Origin: an archaeon
GTDB taxonomy: Archaea; Thermoproteota; Nitrososphaeria; Nitrososphaerales; Nitrosopumilaceae
NCBI GenBank assembly: GCA_005240025.1
Contig: SBBK01000052.1
Coordinates: forward strand, 1 to 22,659
DNA length: 22,659 nt
Direction of reading: 5' to 3'
A program made the position numbers and the translations under genes. The number at the start of each line of letters is the position of its first letter. Position 1 is the first letter of the stretch. The notes beneath the pieces were generated by a model, which was not told the DNA's origin, did no database searches, and was given only the letters and a program-made list of their open reading frames with translations. Positions 22,011-22,659 of this stretch are shown piece by piece.

Positions 22011-22659
22011 CGTTGTTGGCAATGTTTGCCGCAACAGCGCCGGCACCAATTCCGTTGTCGATGTTTACCACCGAAAGGCCAAGAGAACAGCTCTGAAGCA
22101 TAGATGCAAGAGCCGCGACGCCCTTTTCCCCATAACCATATCCAACAGACGTAGGCAGGCCTATCACCGGGACATCAACCAGTGAAGAAACTACAGATGC
22201 AAGCGCCCCCTCCATTCCAGCTGCTACAATTATTACGTCCACCTGATTCTGCACGAATTTCTTTATGACGGGAAATATTCTGTGCAGACCTGCAATTCCT
22301 GCATCATAGCTGCAAAAACAGGTGCAATTCATGGCCTCGCAGGCGAGCCTGGCCTCCTCTGCAACACCGATATCCGAAGTCCCTGCGGTGACAATTCCAA
22401 TTTTTCCGCCACCCGGATTGATGTCTTTTTTGTAAAGCAAAAGCGTGTATGTGTTCTTTCCATTTTTAATTTTGAGTTTGTTTTTCTTGGCAAACGCAAC
22501 TATTCTGCCGTAGTCCTGTTTTTGAATTCTTGATACAAGAACCGAGTTTGATCTTTCCAGTATTTTTTTAATTATTTTTTTGATCTCATTTGTCTGTTTT
22601 TTCTCAGCAAAAACTACCTCGGGAATGCCTTTTCGGTGCTCCCTGCCAGTATCAATCTG
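21997..22659 (-). CDS. larB: LarB, nickel-pincer cofactor biosynthesis (PurE-like carboxylase), N terminus outside the window
   Basis: 220 codons are visible; about 30 N-terminal residues lie beyond the window end. The family signature DTGREHRKGIPEVVFAEKK begins the visible part, followed by KIGIVTAGTSDIGVAEEA, AGIAGLHRIF, VIIVAAGMEGALASVV and PTSVGYG in a PurE-like fold. LarB carboxylates nicotinate adenine dinucleotide in the route to the nickel-pincer nucleotide used by lactate racemase-type enzymes. No larC or larE is visible in the window. Many archaea carry LarB-like proteins annotated as AIR carboxylase, so the role is only moderately certain. Confidence 0.88.
   Translation of the reverse strand, partial: QIDTGREHRKGIPEVVFAEKKQTNEIKKIIKKILERSNSVLVSRIQKQDYGRIVAFAKKNKLKIKNGKNTYTLLLYKKDINPGGGKIGIVTAGTSDIGVAEEARLACEAMNCTCFCSYDAGIAGLHRIFPVIKKFVQNQVDVIIVAAGMEGALASVVSSLVDVPVIGLPTSVGYGYGEKGVAALASMLQSCSLGLSVVNIDNGIGAGAVAANIANNARRR

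Overview
The window looks like a chromosomal piece of an ammonia-oxidising archaeon (Nitrososphaerota/Thaumarchaeota, most likely the Nitrosopumilales; the moderate GC, judged by eye, would fit a Nitrosotenuis-like genome better than a low-GC Nitrosopumilus). The evidence is archaeal-type uS4, uS13, RpoN and enolase, archaeal CobT (UPF0284), an archaeal translin, a two-domain multicopper oxidase next to a ZIP transporter, S-layer-like and CFI-box surface proteins, TATA boxes about 26-27 nt from start codons with no Shine-Dalgarno sequences, and a tRNA-Leu without an encoded CCA.

Layout. 1-1341: enolase (3' end outside the window) and rpoN on the minus strand, with tRNA-Leu(GAG) diverging from rpoN. 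1324-4327: a translin-family gene, then a tight plus-strand run of NAD(P)HX epimerase, metallo-beta-lactamase hydrolase and CobT-like protein, converging on glmS. 4314-7294: minus-strand glmS, rps4 and rps13; uS13 carries a long Ala/Pro/Lys repeat tail. 7369-10623: a plus-strand operon of a ChlI/MoxR-like AAA+ ATPase, a VWA (ChlD-like) protein and a small winged-helix protein. 10611-14791: a metal-handling block holding a divergent membrane protein, a striking double palindrome, a two-domain multicopper oxidase, a ZIP transporter with an extra extracytoplasmic domain, and a convergent CDF exporter interrupted by a one-base frameshift. 14815-15045: a minus-strand piece that reads as the right end of an IS200/IS605 (TnpB) element, with an omega-RNA-like terminal hairpin and no full TnpB gene. 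15174-19632: two large secreted or surface proteins and a small unknown protein. 19636-22659: a B12-binding radical SAM protein (possible GDGT ring synthase family), a divergent VIT1/CCC1 iron-manganese transporter, and larB, cut by the window end.

Functionally the window joins housekeeping genes, cobalamin-linked genes (CobT, a B12-type radical SAM protein, a chelatase-like ATPase/VWA pair), metal traffic (ZIP, CDF, VIT1, multicopper oxidase) and the cell surface. The best leads are the tandem 14-bp palindromes abutting the multicopper oxidase promoter, the orphan omega-RNA-like TnpB relic, the CDF gene whose three tandem C-terminal domains are split by a frameshift, and the ATPase/VWA/winged-helix operon.

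All identifications come from reading the sequence. No database search or folding was run. Several start codons were chosen from TATA spacing and differ from the longest possible reading frame.
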